Both the position numbers and the translations under genes were made by a program. Below the pieces are notes generated by a model. The model did not search any database and was not told the DNA's origin. It was given only the letters and a program-made list of their open reading frames with translations. Positions 22,501 through 34,660 of a stretch of DNA of 64,000 nucleotides are shown here, piece by piece; position 1 is the stretch's first letter, and the number at the start of each line of letters is the position of its first letter. Source of the stretch: Epiperipatus broadwayi (lineage: Eukaryota > Onychophora > Udeonychophora > Euonychophora > Peripatidae); contig JAQFVV010007216.1 of assembly GCA_028023455.1 (NCBI GenBank), positions 1-64,000 of the forward strand. Reading direction: 5' to 3'.

Positions 22501-23509
22501 TATAACAGTTTTCTGTGTTCAATCTGTTTGATATTTTTGATGTAAATAGCAACTAATAATACTGTACTGGATGATGCCTATCCCGTAATTCATACAATGC
22601 ACACAAGATATAACATGAACTCAATATCAATAACAAGGAAAAAAATTAAAGTTATTAAATTTAAGTTTAAATGAGTGAAATTAAACCAAAATCGATTATA
22701 TTTCCTGATTTCTCTCTATCCAAAACTCTAATACCTGCTAATTGGTACCACAAAATCTTAGGTGGTATATCTTTGAAAGGCTGATCCTAACCTTTATGTG
22801 CCACTTTCGAGAAGAAGATAAAGATAAAATCTTCAAAAAGGAAATACCACTGCCAACAAAACAAAAAAAAAAAACATATTAGCATGTCAATAAATGTTCA
22901 ATAATCACGTACAGAGATTACAAAAATAATAATAAACTCTTTGTTTTTACTACACCTTCGAGTGGTAAGTTTTAATTGCGCTTTATGCAAAAAAGTGAAG
23001 CTTAGTATTATTAGAAAAGAATTATATGGTTTAGCGCTTTCGGGGAACTTAGGTCTCCATATTCATAGCTTATCTTGGGAGTGTTGGCTTGCATTGAGAT
23101 TTTAAGTAAAGTTTGGCAGTAATTTATGCAAAATTTATTCAGTTTTTTTTCATATTGACCCTTTTCTGGAAATTGCAAAGCATGATTCTTTTCGGTTTAT
23201 TGCATAGTTGTCATTTGCAATAAAGCACTCCTCCTTTATTTTTCATTTCGTATCATTCCGCTCAGTGCACAGTGCCCATCTTGGGAGTTTTCACGCAAAG
23301 TAAGATTCTTTTTTCTCAAATAGAACAATGTGATAAAAGCAAACAACAACAAACAAATATATATCTACACCTCAGCATACACACAGGCATTCTAGAAATT
23401 AATTTGATAGAACTGTTTTAAAGTAGAAAAATCAAATAATCTATAGAGAAACAAAAAAAAAATACAAATAATGAAAAAATACAATAAAATTTATAGCAAC
23501 AAGACGCAA

Positions 23510-24046
23510 TGGGTTATATTTCTTTAAAAATAAATAGCGAAGTCAAGGGACAAAGTTTTTTTTATTAAAAATAAGAATGAGAGAAAAGAAATCTTTTAAG
23601 TTAAATAATTATAATGGAAATAATTATAAATAAAAACAAAAACTGCAGTGATTAAATTTTAAGAACAATGACAATGGTTTTGAAAAAGATGTAATAAAGA
23701 CTTTGGAGATATGTAGCTGATAAGGAAAAAGACAGGGGGACAATATAAACTGCGATTGAAAAATACTGCGCAGTTGTGTTTTTTCCATGCACCAACAGTG
23801 TTGGATATGGGGATCAAGCATTTAGAACTGTTTTGTCACAACTGTCTTAATATTTTGTCGTTGATCATTATACAAGTGAATCAAGCAATTAGAACTGTTT
23901 TGTCACAACCGTTGAATAATTTGTTGTTGGCTTTTTGTCCAAGTCTCATATATATATACATAAAGTTTTTTCACATTTGGAGGTTATAACAGATTGTATG
24001 ATTCCCCCCACCCCACCCCTGCAGACATTGGAGGTGAAGACCTTAC
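23510..24046 (+). repeat. E3 5' LTR
   Basis: A 537-bp direct repeat of 27967-28483, aligned throughout. It starts TGGGTTATAT (TGTTGTATTT in the 3' copy) and ends CCTTACA. A TATA box (TATAAAC, 23744-23750) lies in the middle and is conserved in the other LTR (near 28203), marking the element promoter. Compared with the 3' LTR there are many substitutions and indels, so the insertion is old. I found no convincing target-site duplication and no standard TGG primer-binding site right after it. Confidence 0.85.
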
Positions 24047-24074
24047 AAGTTTGATACAGTCAAATTTTCGAACC

Positions 24075-24920
24075 TAGTGAAGCTTGAAAGAAAACCTTGA
24101 AACAAGAATAGGCCACACAAGAAATTCAATTAGTAGATTTATGAAACAAGGAAAAATGTTGTTAGGACAGAGAAATATTCCCGAATTTATTATTGAAAAT
24201 ACCGAGGAATGGCCTTTATATGTGATGCAATTGAAAAACTTTTTCAAGTTGAATAGTATAAAAGATAATGAAAAAAGTGGCCACACTTCTGTGTTTAGCA
24301 GAACATAAAGTCATAGAAATTGTAAACAAATTATGGGATGAGCCAATAACCAAAACAGTACAGTTTCAAGATATAGTAAAAAAAATTAACGGATTATTTT
24401 AGCCCAAGGCCATCTAGACATGTAGCTAGATTAGCTCTTAGAAATAGAATATAGTCGATGGAAGAAAAAATTAAAGACTGCGATATAATATTAAGACAGT
24501 TAGCTAAAAACTATGATTGTGGAAAATTTTTGAAACAAATCTTGCTGGATCAATTATTGTGGGGAATGTCCGGTAAAAGATTGCAACAAACATTGCTAAC
24601 GGAAAGTGATTTATCATACAAAGTAGCTATTAAAAAGGGAATAGTGTTTGAAACAACAATTGAGCAAGCACTAGCTTTTAGAAACATGTTGGAAGAGATC
24701 AACAAAATGGCAGTTTATAAAATAGATCAAAAGCAGTAGCCAAAGAATGAAAATATAAATAGAGAAAAAATATTAGCAGTGAAATGTTTCTGCCGTAAAA
24801 AAACTGTCCATTTATCAAAGAATTGTAAATAGAGAAAAGAAAGCTGTTATAATTGCGGATTTAAAAGGCATTTGTCAGTTATCCAGGCAAGAAGAGACAA
24901 GCATTAGGAAGAATATAACA
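24075..24920 (+). pseudogene. Ty3/gypsy gag remnant with zinc knuckles (E3)
   Basis: Gag forms the particle around the element RNA. 24084-24300 reads ENTEEWPLYVMQLKNFFKLN, the conserved start of the capsid domain. After a frameshift, 24458-24739 continues it (DCDIILRQLAKNYDCGKFL, LLDQLLWGMSGKRLQQTLL), typical of gypsy capsids. At about 24783-24870 two cysteine clusters (CFCRKKTVHLSKNC and CYNCGFKRH) are the remains of CCHC zinc knuckles. Frameshifts near 24310 and stops near 24739 and 24831 break it. Confidence 0.75.
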
Positions 24921-25290
24921 ATGCCTGGGCAGGAGCAATTTATGGTTAAGGGTACAATATATAATACAGAGTTACAAATGAAAATAGATAGTGGATCAGG
25001 GTATTTCACTTCTATCAGAAAGTAAATGGGAGGAAATATCTAAAGGCCATAAAGGAGTAAAACCTCAAAAGACAACCATCAAAGTAAAGAATGTAAATGG
25101 AAATTTGATAAATGTAATTGGAAAAGTAGATGCTCCAGTTTGTTTCAGAGGTGAATCATATATTTTGCCAATGTATATAGTAGAACAAAAAATAAGTCCC
25201 TTAATTGGGAGAGATTGGTTCATTTATTTAGGAAAAGATGTTTTTATAGTTAAAAATATCTCAATAGAACAAATTTTATGATTATATCCG
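24921..25290 (+). pseudogene. Retropepsin-type protease remnant (E3)
   Basis: The aspartic protease that matures gag-pol. MKIDSGSG near 24978-25000 holds the catalytic D-S-G. The frame then shifts and continues ISLLSESKWEE with LIGRDWFIYLGKD near 25200-25235, the conserved second half (hydrophobic-hydrophobic-G-R/H-D). One frameshift right after the catalytic triplet disables it. Confidence 0.7.
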
Positions 25291-26095
25291 CAGTTATTTA
25301 TAGATGTTCTATGATTAATTAAAACAAAGCCTGTGAAAATTGAATTAACTGAAAAGGCAAGACAAGTGACTTGTAAGCCACAGAAAATTTTTTTCAGGCA
25401 AAGACAAAAAGTCGAAGAAAAGCTAAATGTTTTAATAATGAGGGGTGGGTTAACCCTTGTAGAAGATGCAGAATGGGCCATCCCAATCATGGTAATAAGT
25501 AAATCGGATGGGAAAATCAGACTGTATGATGATTACCACACAATAGTAAATAAATATGTCAACAAAGGAGCATACCTGGTGCCTAATGTATGAGAAGTAC
25601 TGGCAAATTTGTCAAATGCAAAATATTTTTCAAAGCTTGACCTTAACTCAGCTTGCCATCAAATTAAGGTAACTGAAAATGCAGCAAAATTTCTAACTTT
25701 AACTACACCATTTGGATTATAAAAGTGTGATCAGTTATCTTTTGGGATTACAATGGCACTGAATATTTTTCAGACAAAATTAAATGTAATTTTGCAAGGT
25801 CTTAAAAGAGTAATGCCATATTATGACAATATTTTAGTTTTGGCAACATCTAGTGAGATGTTAAGATCAATAATATTTAAAGTTTGTGACAGATTAACAA
25901 GAGCAGGGGTGAAATTAAAATTAGAGAAATGCATATGGAAGGTGCAAGAATTAAATTTCCTGGGTCATTGTATTTCTGACAAAGGGAAGCATCCTTTAAA
26001 AAGTGATAAAGTGAGAGTGGTTAAAAATATGGAAAGGCCTAAAAATGTTAAACAGCTACAGGCATTTTTAGGCCTAGTAAATTTTTTTTGAGCCA
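25291..26095 (+). pseudogene. Ty3/gypsy reverse transcriptase remnant (E3)
   Basis: Successive RT blocks: PIMVISKSDGKIRLYDDYHT (fingers), then a stop near 25591, NAKYFSKLDLNSACHQIKV with motif A aspartate near 25640, a stop near 25721, FGITMALNIFQ, then VMPYYDNILVLA near 25815-25840 in the catalytic (F/Y)xDD position, and LNFLGHCISDKG with QLQAFLGLVNFF. The second catalytic aspartate is replaced by asparagine (YYDN). At least three stops are present. Confidence 0.8.
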
Positions 26096-26580
26096 TTTTT
26101 AAAAAATAAAACAATGGTCACAAATCCTTTATATGAATTATTACACAAAGATCAAAAATGGATCTGGATGGACATGCAAGAAAAAGCTTTCGAAAAACTA
26201 AAGAACTGTTATCTTGACAGGCTAATCATGCATTTTGACAGTGAATGCGATGTCAGAATCACCATGGATGCATCAGAGTGGGGAACATGAGTGATTCTAG
26301 CATACCCTATAGATGGTAATAAATGTCCCATCACATATGCATTCAGAACTTTGTCAAAATTGGAAATAAATTATAGCCAGATAGACAAAGAAGCATTGGC
26401 AATTATGTTCGCAGTATAGAAATACCATCAGTTTGTATTTGGGCATAGTTTTGAAATAGTAACAGATCACAAACCATTTTAAAGATTTTTGGAAATGACT
26501 AATCAGCTCCTGAACATTTAAGTCTGCATATGATAAGATGGTGGAATATTTTAGCTTCATATGATTACCATTTAAAATAA
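26096..26580 (+). pseudogene. RNase H remnant (E3)
   Basis: This continues from the RT: NPLYELLHKDQKWIWMD, ITMDASEWGT near 26262-26290 (first catalytic D), TYAFRTLSKLEINYSQIDKE with the conserved E of the ELNY..IDKE type box, then a stop, KYHQFVFGHSFEIVTDHKPF near 26420-26480 (TDHKPL box). In-frame stops are at about 26288, 26417 and 26478. Confidence 0.75.
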
Positions 26581-27745
26581 CGAGATTGCACATTGTCACA
26601 ATTGCCAGATAACCAAGAGCTGGTAAATAGCAAAGTAGAAATAAATTATATAGATAACATAAACTCGAAAATATTAAACAGTGATACAGTGCAAAACTGT
26701 ATTATGGAAAATGAGGGATACCATTTATGGACAAACTGGATTAAAAAAGATTGGCCTAAAATTAAACATAGTTTTTTAGCAACAGGATTTTGGGTTAACT
26801 GTGATCAACTACCTATATATTAGGGATGTACTGTCATGGGTGACAGAGTATTTATACCTTCTTCAGGGAGAAATAGAGTGCTAAAATTCTTACATTAAGG
26901 ACATCCGGGCATAGTGCGAGCAAAAGCTTTGACCCTAGCTATGTCTGGTGGCCTCAAATAAATATAGATATAGAGAAATTTATAAAAAGATGTTTCACCA
27001 TGTCAAGTGGAAAGTGCATTACTGGTTAAACATTGTGCAGTCTGGCCTAAAGCAATGAAAGCATGGTAAAGAGTTCATACTGACTACGCCAGATTAGTAG
27101 ATGGAAAAATAATTTTCTTGCAATGGACACTTATTCAAAATAGATAGAGAGCCATCTGATGAAAAGTACGAGTCCTCAGGAAACAATTAAATGTTTAAAA
27201 ACAATTTGCTATAAACATGGGTTTTCTGAAGTAGTTGTATCAGATAATGGTGCTGGTTTTGTGAGTGATGAACTAAATAAATTTTTTAGCACGTATGGAA
27301 TTAAACATATGTGTACCCCTCCATATCATCAGGAGTCAAATAGTCTAGCAGAAAATGTCATGCATCAAGTAAAAAAAGTTTTAAAAAATGGGAAAATGTA
27401 GATGTGCAAGAAGCACTACAAGAATTTATGCTACATCAGCATACTACCCCATCAATAGCAACAAGGAAATCATCAGAAAAACTAATGTGTGAGTGGAAAT
27501 TGAGAACTAAATTAGCTATATTATGACCCAGTGCTCAAAGTATTGTGTTTACTAACTTGTCAGGGAAAACGTTTTCAATAGAAGAACCTTTGTTGGTAAG
27601 AGACATAATTCACAAAAAATGGGTCAAAGGCATAGTTGAAAAATTAATATCAAAACAAATATATTCAATTAGTGGTCTGAATGGATTACAATACAGATGC
27701 TATATTAATCACATAAGGAAAAGAGAACCAGAAGAAATATAACTG
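26581..27745 (+). pseudogene. Integrase remnant (E3)
   Basis: Integrase inserts the element DNA. Visible parts: GHPGIVRAK near 26900 (part of the HHCC zinc domain), RVHTDYARLVDGK near 27070-27105 (first catalytic D), VVVSDNGAGFVSDELNKFF near 27230-27290 (second D), YHQESNSLAENVMHQVKK near 27325-27370 (catalytic E, in SLAEN where NGxAER is usual), and a C-terminal KKWVKGIVEKLISKQIYSI block near 27615-27675 that ends RKREPEEI. Several stops and shifts break the N-terminal half. Confidence 0.75.
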
Positions 27746-27954
27746 GATGTGTTTCAAGAAATAGAAACCCAGGAGACAAAGAGTAACCTGGAATAGGAAA
27801 TAACCAAAAATGAAAGAATATGAGAGAAAAGAGAAGTGACAGAAGTTCATCATAAAGCTGAAAAAGAGAAATCACCCAGATTCACACAGGATAAAAGGAA
27901 ACCATGCAGATTGAACAATTATGTGTAAAATAAATAAACACTAACTTCTGCAGT

Positions 27955-27966
27955 GAGGGGAGGAAG
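27955..27966 (+). promoter_or_regulatory. Polypurine tract of E3
   Basis: GAGGGGAGGAAG directly precedes the 3' LTR start TGTTGTATTTG, the standard position for plus-strand DNA priming. Confidence 0.75.
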
Positions 27967-28483
27967 TGTTGTATTTGTTTAAACATAAATAGTGAAGTCA
28001 AGTGACAAAATTACTCCAGAAGTTTTTTTTTTAAAAATAAGAATGAGAGAAAAGAAATATTTTAAGTTAAATAATTATAATGGAAATAATTATAATTAAA
28101 AACAAAAACTGCAGAGATTAAATTATGAAAATGGTTTTGAAAAACATGTGATAAAGACTTTAGAGATATGTAGCAGATAAGGAAAAAGCCACAGGGGGAC
28201 TATATAAACTGCAAGTGGAAAATACTGCAAACTTGTGGTTTTTCTGTACTCCAGCAGTATTGGATACGAGAAGCAAGCATTTAGAACTGTTTCATCACAA
28301 CCATATTAATATTTTGTCATTGACTATTATACAAGTGAATCAAGCAATTAGAACACTTATCTAATTCTTGGTCTTTTATCTGTCTCATATATATATAAAG
28401 TTTCTTCACATTTGGAGGTTATAATGGATTGTATGATTTTCTCCTCCCCCCATTCTGTAGACATTAGAGGCAAAGATATTACA
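27967..28483 (+). repeat. E3 3' LTR
   Basis: 517-bp partner of 23510-24046, with the same TATAAAC box and the same TTACA end. It differs from the 5' LTR by numerous point changes and a deletion near 28340-28375, where the second TAGAACTGTTTTGTCACAAC block is shortened. Confidence 0.85.
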
Positions 28484-29560
28484 AAATGATAATAAATAAA
28501 TAAAAAATTATACCATCCAGCTTCCTTCTGGTTTCTTTCCATTAACCATCTCTGGACTTAGAAACTTTTAAGTGCACTATAAACCATGACAACAAGGTGG
28601 TGAGAGCTTCCCTTCTTCACAGCAAAATAAAGGCATTTATGTATTCATTATGATCAGCTGACATCTGTGGGTACATGAGAGCAGCATAGGAATCTGTCTG
28701 CTGCAATAACGTTGGGAGTTTACTTCATTAGCATTTTAATAATAAAATTTAAGCATTTTTAGATTTCTCAGTTTTCTCTAGAAATATTTATAACAACAGC
28801 AGTCAATCATGCAATTTTGGACAGACTATAATTTGAAGCTAGGATCAGTTCTGCCTTCTTTCATAAAGTTCTCCACTGCTTTACAACTGGAATATTTTTC
28901 TTAGTTCAGCAAACCCTTAACCACCTAGCAAACAAAATATAGCAAGGAAAACAATAAACCCAGAAGAGACCTCCCCACCTGCTGAAAAACTTTTATAGCA
29001 CACCTATACCAATACAAATTGAGTACTCTTCTTTCACTATTACAGCCATTATCTTTAATTTCTTGGGAAATTGATGATGATACAACTGATATAATTTTTT
29101 ATACCTTTTTATCTTTCAATTCTTTCATTTTTCACTCAGACTCTTAATTTGTCAAGGAGTTCCATTTTACATATAGTTTTTAATTTTAATACAATGAAAA
29201 TAGCTTTTTCCATCTTTACATAAGATTCAAAACAAAAAAAAAAAAAACAAATCTGAGATATAACAAATTTTTAAGATTCTATCAGTTGATATTGGCCTTA
29301 AATTACTTTATTTTTTTAACAAAAAATATAATGCACAGGGTGGCCACTTCTATCTATTAGTAAAATTAGCCATACAATAATAAACTGCATTTCTTTTAAC
29401 ATGTTAATAAAAAAAATACCATCAGAAATGTGCAACACATTTACAATTACTCTGACTATCCCCCATTTTTATATATTCTTGCACATAAACAATTTATAAA
29501 ATAACCATAAAATCAGCAAAATAACGTAAAAATTAGTGGTAAGCCGATGATCAGTGCATC
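28484..29560. other. No gene seen
   Basis: No supported feature. Base composition is slightly less AT-rich around 28590-28730 and 28920-29000, but there is no open frame with recognisable content. Confidence 0.45.
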
Positions 29561-29564
29561 CAGA

Positions 29565-29680
29565 GAAAATGTTAGACCACCTGAATGCCCCCCAAATGCT
29601 TCTGAACCCACTACTACCCCCTAGAAGTATTCACTGCCCACTGGAAGGTGGTACTGCTCACTTTGGAAAACACTTCCAAA
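29565..29680 (-). mobile_element. hAT-like terminal fragment, opposite orientation
   Basis: On the minus strand the end reads GTTTTCCAAAGTGAGCAGTA, then CACCTTCCAGTGGGCAGTG and a G-rich AGGGGGTAGTAGTGGG. This is the style of hAT ends in many animals. It differs from the end at 22428, so it is probably another family. No partner end or transposase was seen. Confidence 0.45.
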
Positions 29681-30228
29681 CTAATTGTAGGCACATTTAA
29701 GTCTTAGTCAAATAAATTATTAATTGCAAATATATTGAATGGATTTTTATTTTAAATAAAAATTTTATAGCGTTTTCTATTGATAGGTGCATTTGTACTT
29801 ACTATGAGTGAACTTTGTTTTTTTTCTTAATCATTATAAAACAGTAGAAAGAAGCTACAAATGGTGAGAAATTTCTTTATTTGAGAATATTATTATCTTG
29901 AATAGTATAAAGGAGTAAAATGGCTGCTGGACACACAAGGGTTTTACTTCCGGCTTTGAATCTTAAAATTTCACTAATTAAGGCAATAGGGTCAGAAAAC
30001 AATCTGGGTATATGAATATTATACCAGCTAGTGTATGTTAACTATTTAGACTTACAATAAATGTCACTAGAGTAAAGTGAAAGAAATTGGTCAAATCTTC
30101 AAATAAATTTGTCATTTACAATCAAAATTATAAGGATAATTTAGGTATATCAATGTTATATATATTTTAAGCCTTCAAAATACAAACTTTAGACATCATA
30201 TATTTAATATTATAAAGACGGAACAAAC

Positions 30229-30309
30229 TCCAATCATGCACTTTACGAATTTACATGTGCTTGCCCGTATCAGTTTCAAACGCATATGGGTACTTTATGA
30301 TTAGAGTTA
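30229..30309. repeat. Imperfect hairpin
   Basis: AACTCCAATCATGCACTTTA pairs imperfectly with TACTTTATGATTAGAGTT at the far end, with CCCGTAT/ATATGGG near the centre. About 80 bp in all. Possibly a small inverted-repeat element. Confidence 0.4.
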
Positions 30310-31434
30310 TCTATATATAAGCCAACCTTTAGTTTCACCAGGGCTTATAAATAATAGACAATTTATTATATCATATATTTGTACATTGAATTCTTGACTC
30401 ATTGTGGGCTCTAGATGTCAAGGCAATAAGATACTATAGCATGATAATAACACTTCTTCATTGGTGGCAAATTAATACAATTTATTACAACTTCTTTTTA
30501 TATCTATATGCATACATACATGCATACATATATTAAAAATTCTAATTATAAATTGGTACTCAGAATGTTAGTTATGCCTTATACTTGTCGCTTTTATTTA
30601 TTTATTAGAATATTGAAAACTATAGAGTTAATTCCAGTATTTTATTATATATATAACATATTTATGTATAATTATAAAATTAATAACATCAATTTAAAAT
30701 AATTATTATTAATTAAGCTAAATGAATTGATACTTATATGAGATATTAAAAAGTCACAAGTACAAGAAAATACTTATGAAGATTCTTCCTTAAGGCTTTT
30801 AATGGATAATTTACAAAAATAAAGACTATAATTAAATTAAAATCATCAAAAAATTAAAACTTATCTTCACAACAAAAAAAAAAACAGGAACTATTAATCA
30901 AATCCATTAATTGACCTGTCATGACAATTATTTTGTGAAATATTGTGATATACAATGATATATTATTTAAAAATAATGCCTAAAGATATCAAAGGCTATT
31001 TGCAAAATTTGTCTGTTCATAAATGTAAATGCAAAATTATATAATCAGTTGTAAATTGTTTTTATTTATTCTACCTATCCTTGAAAGTTTTTTGTTTATA
31101 AATATCTTTGTTTAGTACTAATTTAATAATAATAATCATCATCATCATAAATAAAGATATTTGCAAGGATGCAGATTGTAATAATAAAAATCAGAAGACA
31201 CTTCTCACTATGCATATGAACAAAAAAAGAACAAACCTGAAAGAGAAGAAAGTTAGTTAAGAAGTATTGAAAGCTGTAATTGCCATAAAGTTTCTGAGTA
31301 AATTATCCATATATTATCAGCACGAGAGTAAAAATTTACCAAATGGAAGTGAGACATTGTTGAATGCGTGGCTAAAACATTAAATCACTGAACCTATTGG
31401 TTAAAGCTTCTGTGAAATTCTAACTTTTTCTTAC

Positions 31435-31560
31435 CTTAAAAATCTTCCATCATGTCTTCAGCATGTTCTGATGGCAGTTCAGTCACTTTCAGCTTTTCTT
31501 CCTTCTCTTGTGGATCTTTAATCCTATTTTGTCTATTTTGCATTCATTTAGTGGCAGAAA
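31435..31560 (-). CDS. Candidate terminal coding exon, unknown protein
   Basis: On the minus strand a 126-bp block is bounded by a good acceptor (TTCACTTACAG at 31561-31571) and an excellent donor (AAG/GTAAGA at 31437-31429). Within it a short frame rich in charged residues reads RIKDPQEKEEKLKVTELPSE and ends HAEDMMEDF and stop. Local base use is less AT-rich than the surroundings. An in-frame TGA lies four codons into the block, so it is either an untranslated/terminal exon starting at the internal ATG, or a decayed exon. I do not recognise the protein and see no partner exons. Confidence 0.3.
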
Positions 31561-32175
31561 CTGTAAGTGAAATTTATATCAATTCTTTAGTTTAAAAGGA
31601 GATCTGAAGATGCCATTATCATATAGATAACTATAAATCAAAAACACTGATAACTCCATTGATTGTAGTGTCATAATACAAAGAACTGATAATGCCGCTG
31701 ATCAGTAGATTCTTTGTTTAAGACTTTGAGAGTGAGCTTACATTGGGAAAAAAAATGGTTTCTGTAATTTATTTAAATATTTATGATTATTTATGCAATA
31801 TGTTTGTGAAATATATATTTTAAACCAAAAGTATTAATGATTCCAATTAGATTTGATTTGAAAAGGTTTATTTATAGGATAAGTCAAATAAATCCAAGTT
31901 GTGATTGATTTGCTGAAGAGAAATACTTTCATAAATGCCATGGCAGAATTTTTTCATAAAAATTACAAGTGCAATTAAAAAATTTAAAACTGAATTTCAT
32001 TGCTTTATAATACCTGAACAAACCATTGTTTTGATTTAAAAATGGAGCTCAAATAAGAAATAATTAGTTCAATATTTTTTACCAAATATTACTAAATCCA
32101 CCCCTTTCTTTATTTTACTGATAAATACAATTTACTCCTTTTATTTTGAACATTTTTTAGCAAAAAAAAATTATC

Positions 32176-32248
32176 TATGTACGCACAATCTTATGTTTCG
32201 ACTGCCCTGCAGTCTTCTTCAGTTGAAATGTAAAATTGTGTGTACATA
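32176..32248 (-). ncRNA. Hairpin with hammerhead-like core
   Basis: An outer stem of about 18 bp (32176-32193 with 32231-32248) encloses, on the minus strand, CTGAAGA, a bulged A, a perfect 6-bp GACTGC/GCAGTC stem with loop AGG, and GAAAC (32195-32222). The core order and bulged A are the same as in PLE3 at 17573-17606. The room left for stem I is very small, so it may not be an active hammerhead. No protein-coding PLE sequence is next to it. Confidence 0.45.
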
Positions 32249-33489
32249 TATACAATAAAACAATGTTTTGTTAAAAAGTGTTCAAAGTAGTCAGATGAGT
32301 AAATTGTATTTTTTTTTAAATGGCAAAGACAATCATCCAATAAAAAATAAGTTATTGATTTCATTGCATATTTCACCTTAGTACTTAACTTTTCTATTTT
32401 GCAAAGTTGAAATATTATCTTTTAGAATGCTTTTTGCAATAAATAATGTAAAGATTATTAAAACATAGTATAGAGATTTAATTTTAAAAATAAATCTTGC
32501 AAATATAATGTGCCAGGCATTATTAAATGGCCTTGCACAAAATCTGCTGTAAAGAATATTACAGCAGATACATATATAGATTTGTACATATTAGGCACAA
32601 CAAATATATAAATGTGCTATATTAATAATGGAAGTTGTATCTGAGCAATTAGAATATCCACACACACCAATCTAAAGCAAACATTTAATGGTCACACAAA
32701 TATTGTACAGTATAATAAACTCATGTATTTTTTTTTATTTTTCATTTTTGTATATTTTATGATATGTTATTTTATGTATTTTGCTTTTTTTCTGAAAAAT
32801 TCAAATAGAGAAAAGCAAATTTATTAAACAAATGGATCAAATGTTGGAACATATTAGTAAAGTAAATAATTAAAGCAATTGTTCCAACATACTTGTATAT
32901 ATATTTTTTTAATTACTTTTCTAAAAACTAATTTTATTCTGTAAACTAAGAATGTTAATTGCTTTTGCAAAAATCTGATCAAAAGCAAAATGTTTGATAA
33001 GGCTATAATTAAACTGTTATCTTTTTAAAAATTCGTTTGAATTGATTTTGTAAGCAAGTGGTCTAGGTTATTGAAGATGGAAGTCATTATATTAAATCCT
33101 AAAATGTAAAATTTAATAGGAAAAATTGTAAGCAATATTATAATCTAAGTGATAAGCTAAATTAAAAGGATTGGCTGATTCATACTTCTCAGAGGGCTAT
33201 CTGTATTGGTTCTGATGGGTGATTTTGATAAGTTAGTCAGTGCTGGGAGATTCATTCTTTTTTGTCATTCAAGTCGTTCACTACTTTGGCTCCAGAGATT
33301 TTCAATCATCTAGCAACTTAGAGATAAATTTATGGACTAGACCGCTGCTGACATTTTCTAAGAAATCCATTATATAGTTCTTTTAAGAACACTTGATTTC
33401 TTAAGAATTTAACAAACTAGTCAAGATAGAAAATGAACATTTGATAAAATTTATTATCATATACAAACAGAGGAAAATGTGAAGCAATC

Positions 33490-33690
33490 TACCAGTGAGT
33501 CCAGTAAAATGGCCGTGGGGTAGACAACCAGCCAGCACACTGCCCTTTCTCTGTCCCAAGCCGCCAAGATGTGACCATGCCAGTTCCAGCCGCACACAAT
33601 GATGACAAACGCCGCCTTGCTAAATAGATGAAATCCTCACTACACAGCCAGTTGACTTGAAGCCCACTCAGAGCCCAGAGGAGAAGAATG
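33490..33690. other. GC-rich conserved block in E1 LTR
   Basis: This is the least AT-rich stretch of the window. It matches 41608-41808 with almost no differences, while sequence on either side shows more changes. The minus strand has GGCGGC and an AAGATGGC-like word (CAAGATGTGACC on plus). It may be the LTR's promoter/leader or another constrained element. No TATA box was placed with confidence. Confidence 0.4.
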
Positions 33691-34660
33691 AAGACGCAGA
33701 TATAAGTTTGTTTTAAGATATTTTATTAATATTGAAATAATTAACTTTGATGTTTCCGATTAAATATATTATTATTTTTTTGTTATTATTATGAATCATT
33801 TAAAAAAAGAGTCTCTCGCATATGTATATTGAATTTACGGTTATTACGGGCATAAATGTTAAAGCTTTTAATTAAATCTTTTGATTCAAATTCTTGTATT
33901 TTCAACAAAGGTTGCAATGAGATTTTTTTGTTGTTGTTGCTATTCGTTTTCCTCTTGTTGTTACTCCTGAAATTCGTCATATATAAATATAAATATATAT
34001 ATATGCGTACATACGCTTATAATATTCGGTAAATACGATATCTCATGTTGAATATCTAAAAATGTATTTAACCGTATATCCTTTTTGAGTTATTTTTTTT
34101 TTGTCACTGCTGCGATGCGTGTAAGAAGGGATTGATCTATTATAGATTCCCTGTAAGCAAGTACTCTAATAACTTTATATTTAAAATAATAGTAAGTGTA
34201 TAATTGTGCTGCACGTATATACATGTATAGAAATTTATCTATAGCAGGAGGGAAATAGATACAGTACCTTATGATGATTACGATATAGTATCTGAGCCAA
34301 TGCAACCTTGTTGACTTGTTGAAAAGTATGAAATTAGTGAAATATCTCATATTGCAAATATACGTATGCATAGTTGTCTTCTTTTTTTTTTTATTTGCTA
34401 TCAATAAAAAGGTTTTAAAGTTATCAGTAAAAGCGTATGCCTGTATGACCGAAAATCTCTTATCTGTATATCAAATCACACAAAGTAAAATTTATTTCTA
34501 TTGGGTAAAAAGAGCTCAGACCACTTCCATTACTTATAAACATTGGAAATAGCTTTAGGGATTTATTATTATTTTATTTAAAATTGTATTTATCTATTTC
34601 AATGAATATATGGGTTTGTAATCATTAATTATTTAGTATTTTTTTTATTATTATATCATC

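Noticed and set aside
23506-28487. Target-site duplication for E3
   Set aside because: The four bases outside each LTR (GCAA and AAAT) do not match, so none was claimed.
33401-33595. 64-codon minus frame present identically at 41519-41713
   Set aside because: Identity follows from the E1 LTR duplication. It is short, has no domain, and is probably untranslated.
34090-34404. 104-codon minus frame in E1
   Set aside because: Low-complexity AT-rich translation without domain.
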